Shown here in pieces: positions 29,160 through 37,513 of a stretch of 64,000 nt of DNA (positions are counted from its first letter, which is position 1; the number at the start of each line of letters is the position of its first letter). The position numbers and the translations under genes are program-made. The notes under the pieces are model-generated. The model was given only the letters and a program-made list of their open reading frames with translations. It was not told where the DNA came from and searched no databases. This stretch comes from Aliivibrio fischeri (GTDB lineage Bacteria; Pseudomonadota; Gammaproteobacteria; Enterobacterales; Vibrionaceae), in the NCBI RefSeq assembly GCF_009727955.1, contig NZ_WOBR01000014.1:62001-126000 (forward strand). Direction: 5' to 3'.

Positions 29160-29687
29160 TTACCCAGCAGTACTATCCATGATAGATGAAGATCCAGATT
29201 TAGCTAAAACAGCGAGGTCTTTATCAATAAAGAACAGCGCTTTACCATCTTCACCTACTAGGTCAATTTTATCTAAAATTCCTTTGAATAATTTCTCTTC
29301 TTCATGTTGCTCAGCAACATACCACTGAAGGAAGTTAAACGTTGAGTAGTCTTGAGAAGTAAAAGCTACATGAGCTAATTTATTGATCTCTTGAGTGATC
29401 ATTTGCTCATGCTCTAATGTTGTACGGAATACATCACCAAGGCCAGAGAATTCCGATTGTGGCGCTTCAATTGCACCTAAAATTGGCATTGCACCGGTTT
29501 CGCTAACATAAGTAAACAAACGTTGCATATGCTCCATTTCTTCCGCTGCATGAGCTCGGAAAAACTCAGCCGCGCCATCAAAACCTTTATCTTCACACCA
29601 AGCACTCATCTGTAAGTATAGATTAGATGAGAAAAATTCTAGATTAATTTGTGCATTTAGGTGATCAACCATAGTTTGAGCTAACAT
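29160..29687 (-). CDS. ftnA: Non-haem ferritin
   Basis: Stores iron as a ferric mineral in a 24-subunit shell. The 175 residues fit bacterial ferritin A. Ferroxidase ligands are visible: Glu17 (NLEFFSSN), Glu50 and His53 ([12 protein letters not shown]), Glu94 (LEHEQMITQ) and Gln in [13 protein letters not shown]. RyhB, encoded further right in this window, commonly affects iron-storage genes; that link is inference here. No certain Fur box was seen in its leader. Confidence 0.96.
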   Translation of the reverse strand: MLAQTMVDHLNAQINLEFFSSNLYLQMSAWCEDKGFDGAAEFFRAHAAEEMEHMQRLFTYVSETGAMPILGAIEAPQSEFSGLGDVFRTTLEHEQMITQEINKLAHVAFTSQDYSTFNFLQWYVAEQHEEEKLFKGILDKIDLVGEDGKALFFIDKDLAVLAKSGSSSIMDSTAG

Positions 29688-29869
29688 TTTTAGATTCCTT
29701 TATGAGCTATTTTCATCTGAAATTTTAACAATTATATCATATATCCCTCGTTCTTTGATTAATCAATAACTATCAATCAGAACGAGATCTAAACGACAAA
29801 AAAAGAACAATTCTGGTGCTAATCTATAGTTATCAAATAATTCAATTTTGAATTTAAAGGAGATATATC

Positions 29870-30295
29870 ATGAGTTACCAACACATTCTTGTTGCTGTTG
29901 ATTTAACAGAAGAGAGCAAGGCATTAGTAAGTAAAGCCGTTGGTCTTGCAAAAGCGTTAGATGCTAAAGTTTCTTTTATTCATATTGATGTTAGCTATGC
30001 AGAGCTTTATACCGGTCTGATTGATATCAACCTAGCAGAAACACAACACCAAGCAATGGAAGCCTCAAAAGAAGCCATGAAACATCTGGTGGAATTTGCG
30101 GATTATCCTATCCACAAAACATTGGTAAGTAGTGGTGATTTAAGCAATGAGTTGACTGAAGCCATTGAGAATCTTGATGTGAACTTAGTGGTCTGTGGGC
30201 ACCACCAAGACTTCTGGAGTAAATTACTATCATCAACCAGACAAGTTATTAATACCTGCCCGATTGATGTATTAGTAGTTCCATTTAAAGATTAA
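29870..30295 (+). CDS. uspA: Universal stress protein A
   Basis: 141 residues of the UspA fold. [39 protein letters not shown] and the C-terminal [21 protein letters not shown] and DVLVVPF match E. coli UspA-type proteins, which dimerise in the cytosol and are induced by many stresses. AAAGGAG precedes the ATG at a good distance. Its stop codon overlaps the stop of convergent rsmJ by two bases, as in E. coli where uspA and rsmJ are neighbours. Confidence 0.96.
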   Translation: MSYQHILVAVDLTEESKALVSKAVGLAKALDAKVSFIHIDVSYAELYTGLIDINLAETQHQAMEASKEAMKHLVEFADYPIHKTLVSSGDLSNELTEAIENLDVNLVVCGHHQDFWSKLLSSTRQVINTCPIDVLVVPFKD

Positions 30296-31071
30296 GCCAT
30301 CGCTGCATTAACATAGACATCGAAACGGTTCTTTTTCGTTTCAATCGCCATTGATGGTTTTTGGTTATCTAACCATTCTGCATAATCAGGACGCTTAACG
30401 ACTACTCGTTTTGTCGCCATCAATAATGCCGGTGCTAATAATGCATCGGCATCATTATCTGCACCAACTAAAGATTGGAAGACACGCATTTCTTTTTTCA
30501 CTAATGCACTTTTCTTTTTATTCACTGGGTGTGGATACATAGGATCTAAATACACAACATCCGGCTGCACAAAGTCATCTTGAGCCATCAGCTGCTCTAA
30601 TGCATCATGACTTGAAGCGTGTAATAACGACATGCGCTCAGCAACCCACACGCCTATCTCAGCATCTTGTTTTGCTCGATCTAAACCATCATCAAGTAAT
30701 GCGGCAACAACTGGATGACGCTCAACCATTTGAACTTTACAGCCAAGAGAAGCTAATACAAACGCATCTCGACCTAAACCCGCAGTTCCATCTAAAACAA
30801 GAGGAGTCGCTCCTTTATTTAAGCCAACCGCTTTCGCAATAGATTGTCCTTTGCCACCACCAAATTTACGACGATGAGCCACTGCTCCCGATACTAGATC
30901 AACAAAAATAGCACCGAGCTTTGGTTCATCACGCTTACGTAATTCTAGCTGTTGCTCAGTTAACACTAACGCAAATACATTATCTTCATCGTGCTCTAAT
31001 CCCCAGCGAGCGGCAATGGCCTCTAACTCAGGTTGACGATTTGGATCTTCAGACAATAACGCTATTTGCAC
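30292..31071 (-). CDS. rsmJ: 16S rRNA (guanine-1516-N2) methyltransferase
   Basis: Methylates G1516 of 16S rRNA with SAM. 259 residues. Conserved blocks are [13 protein letters not shown]-like ([16 protein letters not shown]), [28 protein letters not shown], the SAM motif [25 protein letters not shown] and [14 protein letters not shown]. The start is likely GTG at 31069-31071 because GGAG lies six bases upstream (TTGGAGTGCCCTGTG); a TTG five codons earlier would overlap that GGAG. It is convergent with uspA. Confidence 0.94.
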   Translation of the reverse strand: MQIALLSEDPNRQPELEAIAARWGLEHDEDNVFALVLTEQQLELRKRDEPKLGAIFVDLVSGAVAHRRKFGGGKGQSIAKAVGLNKGATPLVLDGTAGLGRDAFVLASLGCKVQMVERHPVVAALLDDGLDRAKQDAEIGVWVAERMSLLHASSHDALEQLMAQDDFVQPDVVYLDPMYPHPVNKKKSALVKKEMRVFQSLVGADNDADALLAPALLMATKRVVVKRPDYAEWLDNQKPSMAIETKKNRFDVYVNAAMA

Positions 31072-31211
31072 AGGGCACTCCAACAAGCTTAATAATTAGG
31101 AACAATCAGTGCCTATGGTAATGGATATTAATAAAAACGACTAGATAAAGTGCTCGCCGAATCTCTTATCTTAAGGTAATTTAAAGATTGACCACTATGT
31201 AAGGATGCATC

Positions 31212-31673
31212 ATGAACCAAACCAGCAAAATCGATGATCTCGACCGAGATATTTTACAAGCGTTAATGAATGATGCTCGAACCCCTTATGCTGAACTTGC
31301 AAAACGCTTTGATGTAAGCCCTGCAACCATTCATGTTCGTATTGAGAAAATGAAAGCAGCTAAAATTATTGAAGGTACAGAGGTGGTCGTGAACCCGAAA
31401 ACCTTGGGCTATGATGTATGCTGCTTTATTGGTATTAATCTATACGCTGCACGTGATTATCATTCAGCCTTAGCGAAACTCGATGCCTTGGAAGAAGTGG
31501 TTGAAGCCTATTACACTACCGGTGCTTACAACATTTTCGTAAAGCTGATGTGTAAAAGCATTGAAGAACTACAATATGTGTTAATTGATAAACTTCAGGC
31601 GATTGAAGAAGTGCAGTCGACAGAGACGCTGATCTCGCTGCAGAATCCGATCAGTCGTAATGTGAAGCCTTAA
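31212..31673 (+). CDS. asnC: Transcriptional regulator AsnC
   Basis: An Lrp/AsnC family regulator of 153 residues. The N-terminal helix-turn-helix (about 8-60) is IDDLDRDILQALMNDARTPY followed by FDVSPATIHVRIEKM. The C-terminal RAM ligand-binding domain includes GAYNIFVKLMCKSIEELQ. In E. coli AsnC activates asnA and autoregulates in an asparagine-sensitive way. No asparagine synthetase lies next to it here. AAGGA lies upstream of the ATG. Confidence 0.94.
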   Translation: MNQTSKIDDLDRDILQALMNDARTPYAELAKRFDVSPATIHVRIEKMKAAKIIEGTEVVVNPKTLGYDVCCFIGINLYAARDYHSALAKLDALEEVVEAYYTTGAYNIFVKLMCKSIEELQYVLIDKLQAIEEVQSTETLISLQNPISRNVKP

Positions 31674-31676
31674 GAG

Positions 31677-31800
31677 CAGGATTCAGATCGGTCGCAAGCT
31701 CCCTTAAAGGGTTCAGGGGTGATCGTTGTAATTACAGAAAAAAAGCAGAAAGTAGCAATACCTGAAACCTGCAAGCGAAGCGCTCTGAAACCTTGCTCTT
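31677..31800. repeat. Dispersed repeat cluster after asnC
   Basis: Positions 31682-31726 (TTCAGATCGGTCGCAAGCTC, then GGTTCAGGGGTGATCG) match the element at 5696-5741. Positions 31768-31798 (ACCTGAAACCTGCAAGCGAA, then GCTCTGAAACC) match those at 5858-5888 and 7139-7169. Thus two modules that lie about 120 bases apart in the 5.7 kb region occur here in the same order and orientation but closer together. Confidence 0.75.
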
Positions 31801-31805
31801 AAAAA

Positions 31806-31841
31806 CAAAAAAACCGCAGATGCATTCCACACCTACGGTTC
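31806..31841 (-). terminator. Probable terminator of the hemN unit
   Basis: On the minus strand AACCGTAGGTG pairs with CATCTGCGGTT (two mismatches) and is followed by TTTTTTTG. It lies about 75 bases beyond the hemN stop. Confidence 0.7.
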
Positions 31842-31879
31842 TAAATTTTTAAACAAGTCGCAATGCTCTTACTCGCCCC

Positions 31880-31914
31880 TTAAGGACGAAGTCCACACTC
31901 GCTTTTCGTCCCTA
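31880..31914. repeat. Short repeat word (GGACGAAGTCC) between asnC and hemN
   Basis: AAGGACGAAGTCCACACTCG is the inverse of the GAGTACGGACTTCGTCC word near 4831 and 7078. It is a third copy in the opposite orientation. Confidence 0.6.
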
Positions 31915-31917
31915 CAC

Positions 31918-33291
31918 TTAGATAACTCTCGAAAACTGCTGCTGACGAGCACGGTCACGTAAGTATTTATCAAAACACATACAGATATTGCGGATCAGAA
32001 GACGGCCACGAAGCTCAACATCAATACGACCTTCATGCATCGTCACTAACTCATCATTAATGAAAGTTTGCAGTAATTTAATGTCTTCAGCAAAGTACTT
32101 ATCAAAGTCTAAATTAAATTCAGCTTCAATCGCTTTCGTATCTAAAGTGAAGTTACAGATAAGCTGTTTAATCACTTCACGACGAATTAAATCATCATTA
32201 TCTAAAGCCACACCACGCCATAAAGCATGACGTTGCTCATCAACTTGTGCGTAGTATTCCTTTAAATCTTTCTTATTCTGAGCGTAGCTATCACCAATCA
32301 TTGAAATCGCTGATACACCCATACCTAATAAGTCACACTCGCCTTGAGTGGTATAACCTTGGAAATTACGGTGAAGAACTCCTTCACGCTGCGCCACAGC
32401 CAATTCATCATCAGGTAAAGCAAAGTGATCCATACCGATGAATTGATAACCAGCACCTGTTAATGTTTCAATCGTCTCTTGAAGCATTACTAGCTTTTCA
32501 GCTGGCGCAGGTAGATCGGCATCTTTAATTTTACGTTGAGCAGCAAACAGAGTTGGCATGTGCGCATAGTTAAATACAGATAGGCGACCCGGTTCCATCT
32601 CTAGTACACGTTTGATCGTATTAGCTAGTGAATCAGCAGATTGCTTTGGTAAGCCGTAGATTAAATCCAAGTTCGTTGAACGGAAACCAAGATCTTTAGC
32701 ACGTTGTACCATCTGAATAATGAAGTCTTCATCTTGGTCACGGTTAACCAACTGCTGTACTTCTTTATTGAAATCTTGAACACCAATGCTTAAACGATTG
32801 AACCCTTCATCACGTAAGTGATCCAGCATATCCAATTCGATTTCACGAGGGTCAACTTCAATACTGATTTCAGCGCCATCTTCAAACTGGAATTCACCAC
32901 GCAATAAGGTCATTAAACGAGTGAATTGAACTTTAGTTAGAAACGTTGGTGTACCGCCACCAAAGTGCAATTGCGTTACTTTACGATCCGTAAATAGTGC
33001 CGCACGTTGGCGAATTTCAAGTTCTAGTGAATCAAGGTAAATATCCGCTTTATGGTGATGACGAGTAATTACCTTATTACAACCACAGAAGTAACACAGT
33101 TTATGACAAAACGGGATGTGAATATAAAGAGAAAGTGGACGCTCAGGATACTGAGTACATGCCATATCAAATTCAGCAGGAGTATACGCTTCGTGGAACT
33201 CTAAAGCTGTTGGGTAAGAGGTGTAACGCGGACCTGAGTAGTTATACTTCTCAATGATCTCTTGGTCCCATACTATTTGTTGATTTGACAT
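31918..33291 (-). CDS. hemN: Oxygen-independent coproporphyrinogen III dehydrogenase
   Basis: A radical-SAM enzyme converting coproporphyrinogen III to protoporphyrinogen IX when oxygen is low. The 457 residues equal the E. coli length. The iron-sulfur/SAM motif is YIHIPFCHKLCYFCGCNKVI (Cys-x3-Cys-x2-Cys). LHFGGGTPTFLT, SIEVDPREI and RLSIGVQDFN follow, and the C-terminal HemN domain has HRNFQGYTTQ. It belongs with the yihI genes on the same strand as in E. coli. The other haem genes are at 52199-56269. Confidence 0.97.
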   Translation of the reverse strand: MSNQQIVWDQEIIEKYNYSGPRYTSYPTALEFHEAYTPAEFDMACTQYPERPLSLYIHIPFCHKLCYFCGCNKVITRHHHKADIYLDSLELEIRQRAALFTDRKVTQLHFGGGTPTFLTKVQFTRLMTLLRGEFQFEDGAEISIEVDPREIELDMLDHLRDEGFNRLSIGVQDFNKEVQQLVNRDQDEDFIIQMVQRAKDLGFRSTNLDLIYGLPKQSADSLANTIKRVLEMEPGRLSVFNYAHMPTLFAAQRKIKDADLPAPAEKLVMLQETIETLTGAGYQFIGMDHFALPDDELAVAQREGVLHRNFQGYTTQGECDLLGMGVSAISMIGDSYAQNKKDLKEYYAQVDEQRHALWRGVALDNDDLIRREVIKQLICNFTLDTKAIEAEFNLDFDKYFAEDIKLLQTFINDELVTMHEGRIDVELRGRLLIRNICMCFDKYLRDRARQQQFSRVI

Positions 33292-33399
33292 GACTTACTT
33301 CCATCTCTTTATATCTGCACTGACACGATTACCCTGCATCATAAAACATCTGCTTCATAAAGCCGATGACTTCAATGCAGTAGTAAATAGAAGTGTCGA

Positions 33400-33891
33400 T
33401 CAGATCATTTTAATATCAATATTTTGATTCAGTGGTTTAACGCGATCATGTAATTGTTGAATCTCTTCTTTAATCGCATCTTGTAGGCGAGCTTCCGCTT
33501 TAGTTCGAACCAAGTTATCTTTCATTCGATCTTTTTTCGCGAGTTCTTGTCTTTCATCGCCACGCGCCATGTCTTTAACAACATGGTATAACTCAGATAA
33601 TGCTGGGTATTCTTTTTCTACATCAATACGATCATCTTCTTGTAGATAATCCATGATGCAGTACAAACGAATAGATAGCTCTGAGAAATCACATCGGTCT
33701 TGAAGACCGGCTTGGCAAAGTAATACCACATTCTCAAAAATATTGGCGTTACGTTTCTGTATCGCCAATTTTCTATGTTGTTCTTGCAGTTCTTTTTGCT
33801 TTTTTAACTTCATCAGTAAGCTGCCAGCATAACCGGCTAACGCAAGAATAATTGCACCACCAAGCAGTGCTAACAGGGTTACTGTAGACAT
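33400..33891 (-). CDS. DUF2489 membrane-anchored protein
   Basis: 163 residues. One N-terminal TM helix (LLALLGGAIILALAGYAGSL) is followed by a Lys/Glu-rich helical cytosolic region with DUF2489 features (NANIFENVVLLCQAGLQ, LSIRLYCIMDYL, YPALSELYHV). It sits two bases downstream of yihI, so it is translated from the same mRNA. The function is unknown; position suggests a link to hemN or to YihI-Der ribosome work, but that is only context. Confidence 0.85.
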   Translation of the reverse strand: MSTVTLLALLGGAIILALAGYAGSLLMKLKKQKELQEQHRKLAIQKRNANIFENVVLLCQAGLQDRCDFSELSIRLYCIMDYLQEDDRIDVEKEYPALSELYHVVKDMARGDERQELAKKDRMKDNLVRTKAEARLQDAIKEEIQQLHDRVKPLNQNIDIKMI

Positions 33892-33893
33892 AA

Positions 33894-34439
33894 TTATTTA
33901 AAATCATCCATATTGAAGTCATCAAATTCCGCTAGAAGATCATCATCGCTTTTTGCTTTTCGCTCTGCGAATTCAGGGAATTCTTCAACTTCTTCTGGCT
34001 CTTCGTCATCTAATAGACCTAAACGACCCATTAGGTGTTCAATGCGAGCTAGTTTTTCATCTACGTATTTCTGTAGACCAGTACCTAGATTCTCACCACT
34101 GTCTAGACGATCTAAAAGAACCATTAATTGCGCATCATTCTCTAACATTGCTAGTTCTTGCTCGTTAGTTAGACGGCGCTCTTGCTTAGTTGTTTTTTGT
34201 TTTGCTTCAACAACTAATTGAATTGGTTTTTTACTACCAATACGTGGATCTTTTTTCTGTGCATTACGACGAGCTTGCTCTGCGTTGCTTTCTGCATTAC
34301 GCGCACCAGCTTTTAAACCTTTACGTTTTCTTTTACGCTTAAGTTCACGGCTTTCAACATCACGGTCTGTACGGTTACGAGTAACAACAACTGGTTGACT
34401 CGACATTCCCGGCTTACGGGCTTTTTTAATACGGCTCAT
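33894..34439 (-). CDS. yihI: Der GTPase-activating protein YihI
   Basis: 181 residues. Very basic N-terminal half (RKRKRKGLKAGARNAE) and a very acidic C-terminus (DDEEPEEVEEFPEF, then DDDLLAEFDDFNMDDFK), the classic YihI composition. YihI stimulates the GTPase of Der, which acts in 50S assembly. The ATG at 34437-34439 overlaps the upstream methyltransferase stop (TAATG). The gene ends two bases before the DUF2489 start. EngB, another ribosome GTPase, is nearby. Confidence 0.93.
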   Translation of the reverse strand: MSRIKKARKPGMSSQPVVVTRNRTDRDVESRELKRKRKRKGLKAGARNAESNAEQARRNAQKKDPRIGSKKPIQLVVEAKQKTTKQERRLTNEQELAMLENDAQLMVLLDRLDSGENLGTGLQKYVDEKLARIEHLMGRLGLLDDEEPEEVEEFPEFAERKAKSDDDLLAEFDDFNMDDFK

Positions 34440-35080
34440 TACTGGGTTTTCCTCAGTAAAATGACATCTTTTCCAACAAACTCCAGTTCAAGTTGATATT
34501 GCTTGGCAATAAACTCAAAGGTTTCAATGCTAAAAAAGCTGACATGGGTTAAATCATTTTTGTAATGCCAAGTGGCAAACGCGCTTTCGTCCCTGGCTAG
34601 TTTCGTCATGATACCTAACCAACCTCCAGGTTTTACCAAGCTCAATAACAATTCCAGTTCGTTTTGAGGTTGATAAAAATGCTCAACAGCTTCTGTACAA
34701 CTGACGAAGTCATACTGCTTATTCAGCACGCTCTTATCTGGGGCGTAATAAATATCATAGAGTTCGACATGGTGACCGGCCTCTCTCATCATATGAGCAA
34801 GTAAAGGTCCAGGACCACACCCAAAGTCTAGTCCTTGTTGAGGTGTCTCACCAACACGTGACAACAAAGGCTCTGCAAATCGTGATAAGAAGGTTCTATA
34901 CCCTTCATCGTCAAGATTATTTTCATGGAGGTCATAGTGAGCTTTTTCGTTCTCTGCATCTAAACGGTCAGATTCATCCACATAAACAAGATGACATTGC
35001 TGACACCGATAGTATCGACGACGCTTATCTTGATGGAAATCATCAGCCTTAGAATGTTGACACAAAGGGCAAGATTGCAT
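34439..35080 (-). CDS. Zinc-ribbon class I SAM-dependent methyltransferase
   Basis: 213 residues. An N-terminal Cys4 zinc ribbon (CPLCQHSKADDF, then YYRCQQCHLVYVD) is followed by a Rossmann methyltransferase with the SAM motif LDFGCGPGPLLAHMMREAG and the acidic strand-2 end VELYDIYY. The family (Methyltransf_23 type) is broad and the substrate is unknown. I chose the ATG at 35078-35080 with GGAG about nine bases upstream. It appears to be the first gene of a methyltransferase-yihI-DUF2489-hemN unit. Confidence 0.85.
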   Translation of the reverse strand: MQSCPLCQHSKADDFHQDKRRRYYRCQQCHLVYVDESDRLDAENEKAHYDLHENNLDDEGYRTFLSRFAEPLLSRVGETPQQGLDFGCGPGPLLAHMMREAGHHVELYDIYYAPDKSVLNKQYDFVSCTEAVEHFYQPQNELELLLSLVKPGGWLGIMTKLARDESAFATWHYKNDLTHVSFFSIETFEFIAKQYQLELEFVGKDVILLRKTQ

Positions 35081-35167
35081 GTGAACCCACTCCACTACCT
35101 GAAAATTCTAGGGCGGGAAGTATACCCGATACTGGTGCAAAGATAATCGTTTTAACCGATTTTTTAA

Positions 35168-35196
35168 TAAAAAAAACAGCTACGAGAGCTGCTTCT
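35168..35196 (-). terminator. Terminator after cytochrome c4
   Basis: On the minus strand GCAGCT and AGCTGT form a short stem with a CTCGT loop, followed by eight T residues. It is about 40 bases past the stop of the cytochrome gene. Confidence 0.72.
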
Positions 35197-35234
35197 TTAA
35201 ATTTAGACGTAACGATGATGCAAATTACATTAAA

Positions 35235-35852
35235 TTAATGCAGTCCACCCACATATTTCGATAACGTATCAATGTCTTCATCAGTGAGTTTTTTCGCAAT
35301 ATCACGCATCATTGCATTCATATCGTTTGCTCGATCTGCTGAACGGAATTTCTCCAGTTGTGCTTTCACATAATCAGCATGTTGGCCGGAAATTTTAGGG
35401 AAACCAGATAGCGATGTGCCATTACCACGAGGACCATGACATGCAACACACGCAGTAATACCACGTTCCATATCACCAGCTAAATACAAAGCTTTACCTT
35501 CTGGAACCACCTCTTCTGGTGTTGTATTGTCAGCCATTGGTAACGAAGCAAAATAGGCTGATAAATCCATAATATCTTGCTCTGTTAATGGCATCGCCAT
35601 ACCACTCATAACTGGCTCTAGACGACCTTGCTTACCTTGAGTTTCCATTCCTAACTTAAATTCTTTAAGTTGCTTCTCAAGATAGCCGGCGTGCTGGCCC
35701 GCAATATTCGGGTATTGAGTCAGAGTACTATTACCTTCTTGACCATGACAAGCGGCACATGTTGCAGATTTTTGCTTCCCAGCTTCGATATCTCCTTGAG
35801 CCCATGTTGAGCAACTAGCTAGGAGAGTTAATATCAGCGCTAATTTTTTCAT
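35235..35852 (-). CDS. Dihaem cytochrome c4
   Basis: 205 residues. Signal peptide (KKLALILTLLASCSTWAQG), then two homologous halves, each with a haem-binding CxxCH: CAACHG near residue 30 and CVACHG near 127. Each half also has the distal methionine region (MSGMAMPLTEQDI, and MNAMMRDIAKKLTDEDI). Cytochrome c4 is a periplasmic electron carrier to terminal oxidases such as cbb3. The start is the ATG at 35850-35852; a longer ORF has no signal-peptide logic. In vibrios it commonly lies beside engB, divergently. Confidence 0.94.
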   Translation of the reverse strand: MKKLALILTLLASCSTWAQGDIEAGKQKSATCAACHGQEGNSTLTQYPNIAGQHAGYLEKQLKEFKLGMETQGKQGRLEPVMSGMAMPLTEQDIMDLSAYFASLPMADNTTPEEVVPEGKALYLAGDMERGITACVACHGPRGNGTSLSGFPKISGQHADYVKAQLEKFRSADRANDMNAMMRDIAKKLTDEDIDTLSKYVGGLH

Positions 35853-36140
35853 GACATTCCATTTATTATTATCGTTCCTGCACAATGAGTTACTCTTTTT
35901 AACAAGATTTATTTACATTGTGTTGGATATTAAGCTTCCAGTACCGCTCTAAATTGGCTACAGCATGATACAATGAGCGGCCTTTACCGTTTTCATTCTA
36001 AGTTTGTCACTAAAAAGTTAATAATGACTAACTTGATGCGGTTATTTTACACATTTTCACAAAAAAGTAATCAGCTGACTACAATAATCCAACTTGGATC
36101 ATTATCTACAGCTTGGTTTTAGTCGAGACGGAGTTAACCA

Positions 36141-36788
36141 GTGAGCAAAACTATTCACTACCAAAAGACGCATTTCATTACGAGTGCACCAGATATTCGC
36201 CATCTACCTGAAGATGAAGGTATCGAAGTTGCCTTCGCTGGCCGTTCTAATGCGGGTAAATCAAGCGCATTAAATCGCTTAACTAACCAGAAAAGCCTAG
36301 CAAAGACTTCTAAAACACCTGGTCGTACTCAGCTTATTAACTTATTTAAAGTTGAAGAAAACTGTCATATCGTTGATTTACCGGGATATGGCTTCGCTCA
36401 AGTACCACTTGAGATGAAAAAGAAATGGCAAAAATCGCTAGGTGAATACCTACAAAAACGCCAATGTTTACAAGGTTTGGTTGTGTTAATGGATATTCGT
36501 CATCCACTAAAAGACATCGACCAACAACTTGTTTTCTGGGCTGTAGACCAAAATATCCCAGTGCAAATCCTATTAACTAAAGCAGACAAGCTGAAAAGCG
36601 GTGCTCGTAAAGCACAAGTTCTTAAAGTTCGTGAAGCGGCGGTTGATTTTGGTGGCGAAGTTGAAGTTGATGCGTTTTCATCTTTAAAAGGCATTGGTGT
36701 TGATAAACTGCGCGCTAAATTAGATGAGTGGTTTGCACCTGCTTTTGAGCTAGATGATGAATTCATCGAAGATCTGGATGCTGAATAA
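36141..36788 (+). CDS. engB: Ribosome biogenesis GTPase EngB
   Basis: An essential GTPase for late 50S assembly, 215 residues. G1 is [16 protein letters not shown]2 includes [14 protein letters not shown]3 is [13 protein letters not shown]4 is LLTKADKL and G5 FSSLKG. The start is GTG at 36141, preceded by ACGGAG seven bases upstream. As in E. coli, spf and polA follow, on the opposite strand. Confidence 0.97.
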   Translation: MSKTIHYQKTHFITSAPDIRHLPEDEGIEVAFAGRSNAGKSSALNRLTNQKSLAKTSKTPGRTQLINLFKVEENCHIVDLPGYGFAQVPLEMKKKWQKSLGEYLQKRQCLQGLVVLMDIRHPLKDIDQQLVFWAVDQNIPVQILLTKADKLKSGARKAQVLKVREAAVDFGGEVEVDAFSSLKGIGVDKLRAKLDEWFAPAFELDDEFIEDLDAE

Positions 36789-36847
36789 CCCTATTTAGCA
36801 TCATTGCCCCTCAGCTACTCAGTTTACAATGAGTTTGCAAAAGGCAA

Positions 36848-36913
36848 ATAAAAACCCCACCTTAAGTAAGGTGGGGAAATGGGAGAGATAAAGAGGTTGT
36901 TATTATTTTTCTT
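36848..36913 (-). ncRNA. Candidate small RNA of about 66 nt downstream of Spot 42
   Basis: On the minus strand there is a possible promoter (TTGGAT, 17 bases, CATGAT, ending near 36920), about 35 bases of unstructured U/C-rich sequence (ACAACCTCTTTATCTCTCCC), then a strong terminator hairpin (CCCCACCTTA with TAAGGTGGGG, 36855-36876) followed by TTTTTATTT. No ORF is present. The T-run is only on the minus strand, so the hairpin does not terminate engB. A roughly 60-nt sRNA near spf has been described in Vibrionaceae (VSsrna24, from memory); identity is not proven. The alternative is a second terminator for spf read-through. The stretch 36914-37171 is A/T-rich with nothing else visible. Confidence 0.55.
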
Positions 36914-37171
36914 CCGCGCATCATGCTACAAATCCGCTACATATCCAACCCATCAACATCTATCTATTTTTAATTAAATCAATAAGATTAAAAACCACTC
37001 AAAAAAATACACTCAGATTAAATCAAAACAAAATAATAAAATTAAAATCAAAGAGTTAAGATAATTAATGAAATAAATTATCAATTCGATAACGTGTAAT
37101 AAAAATTACATATTGTGGGAAACTTACAAGAAAGAAAAAACACAGATAAGATTTTTTGGAAGGCCAGAAAG

Positions 37172-37280
37172 AAAAAACGCCCCAGTCAAAAAGGTTGACT
37201 GAGGCGGCTGAATTTAGCCAAATTCAATAACGTGAAACAAAAGGTCTGAAAGATAGAACATCTTTACCTCTGTACCCTAC
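37172..37280 (-). ncRNA. spf: Spot 42 small RNA
   Basis: An Hfq-binding sRNA that represses secondary carbon-use genes; repressed by cAMP-CRP in E. coli. Reading the minus strand from 37280, GTAGGGTACAGAGGTAAAGA, then TGTTCTATCTTTCAGACC, match E. coli Spot 42 almost base for base. Next comes the middle region with TTTCACG, and the terminator CCTCAGTCAACC with TTGACTGGGGCGTTTTTT. The length of 109 nt equals E. coli. A promoter is visible upstream (TTTTCA, 17 bases, TACATT). It lies between polA and engB as in E. coli. Confidence 0.96.
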
Positions 37281-37393
37281 GCAGATAAATGTACAACAAA
37301 CGAACAGTTTTGAAAACCTTTATTTGTAATTTTTTTTCAGTTTCGTATCAAAAAACACAACAAATACCTGACAAACTTCACTTTATTTTAGGT

Positions 37394-37421
37394 AAAAAAA
37401 AGCCAACGCGTGCGCTGGCTC
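37394..37421 (-). terminator. Terminator of polA
   Basis: On the minus strand AGCCAGCGCA pairs with CGCGTTGGCT and is followed by TTTTTTT. It lies about 95 bases past the polA stop and before the spf promoter. Confidence 0.88.
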
Positions 37422-37513
37422 ATAGTTTTAATTTCAGTTGTAACTGAATTACAATTTAATCAGTAACGTAACTAACGGATAAACACATTGATTCAAATTA
37501 CTGTGACACAAGA

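Noticed and set aside
36851-36880. Hairpin as an engB terminator
   Set aside because: The downstream plus-strand sequence is GGGGAAATGGGAG with no T-run; the T-run is on the minus strand.
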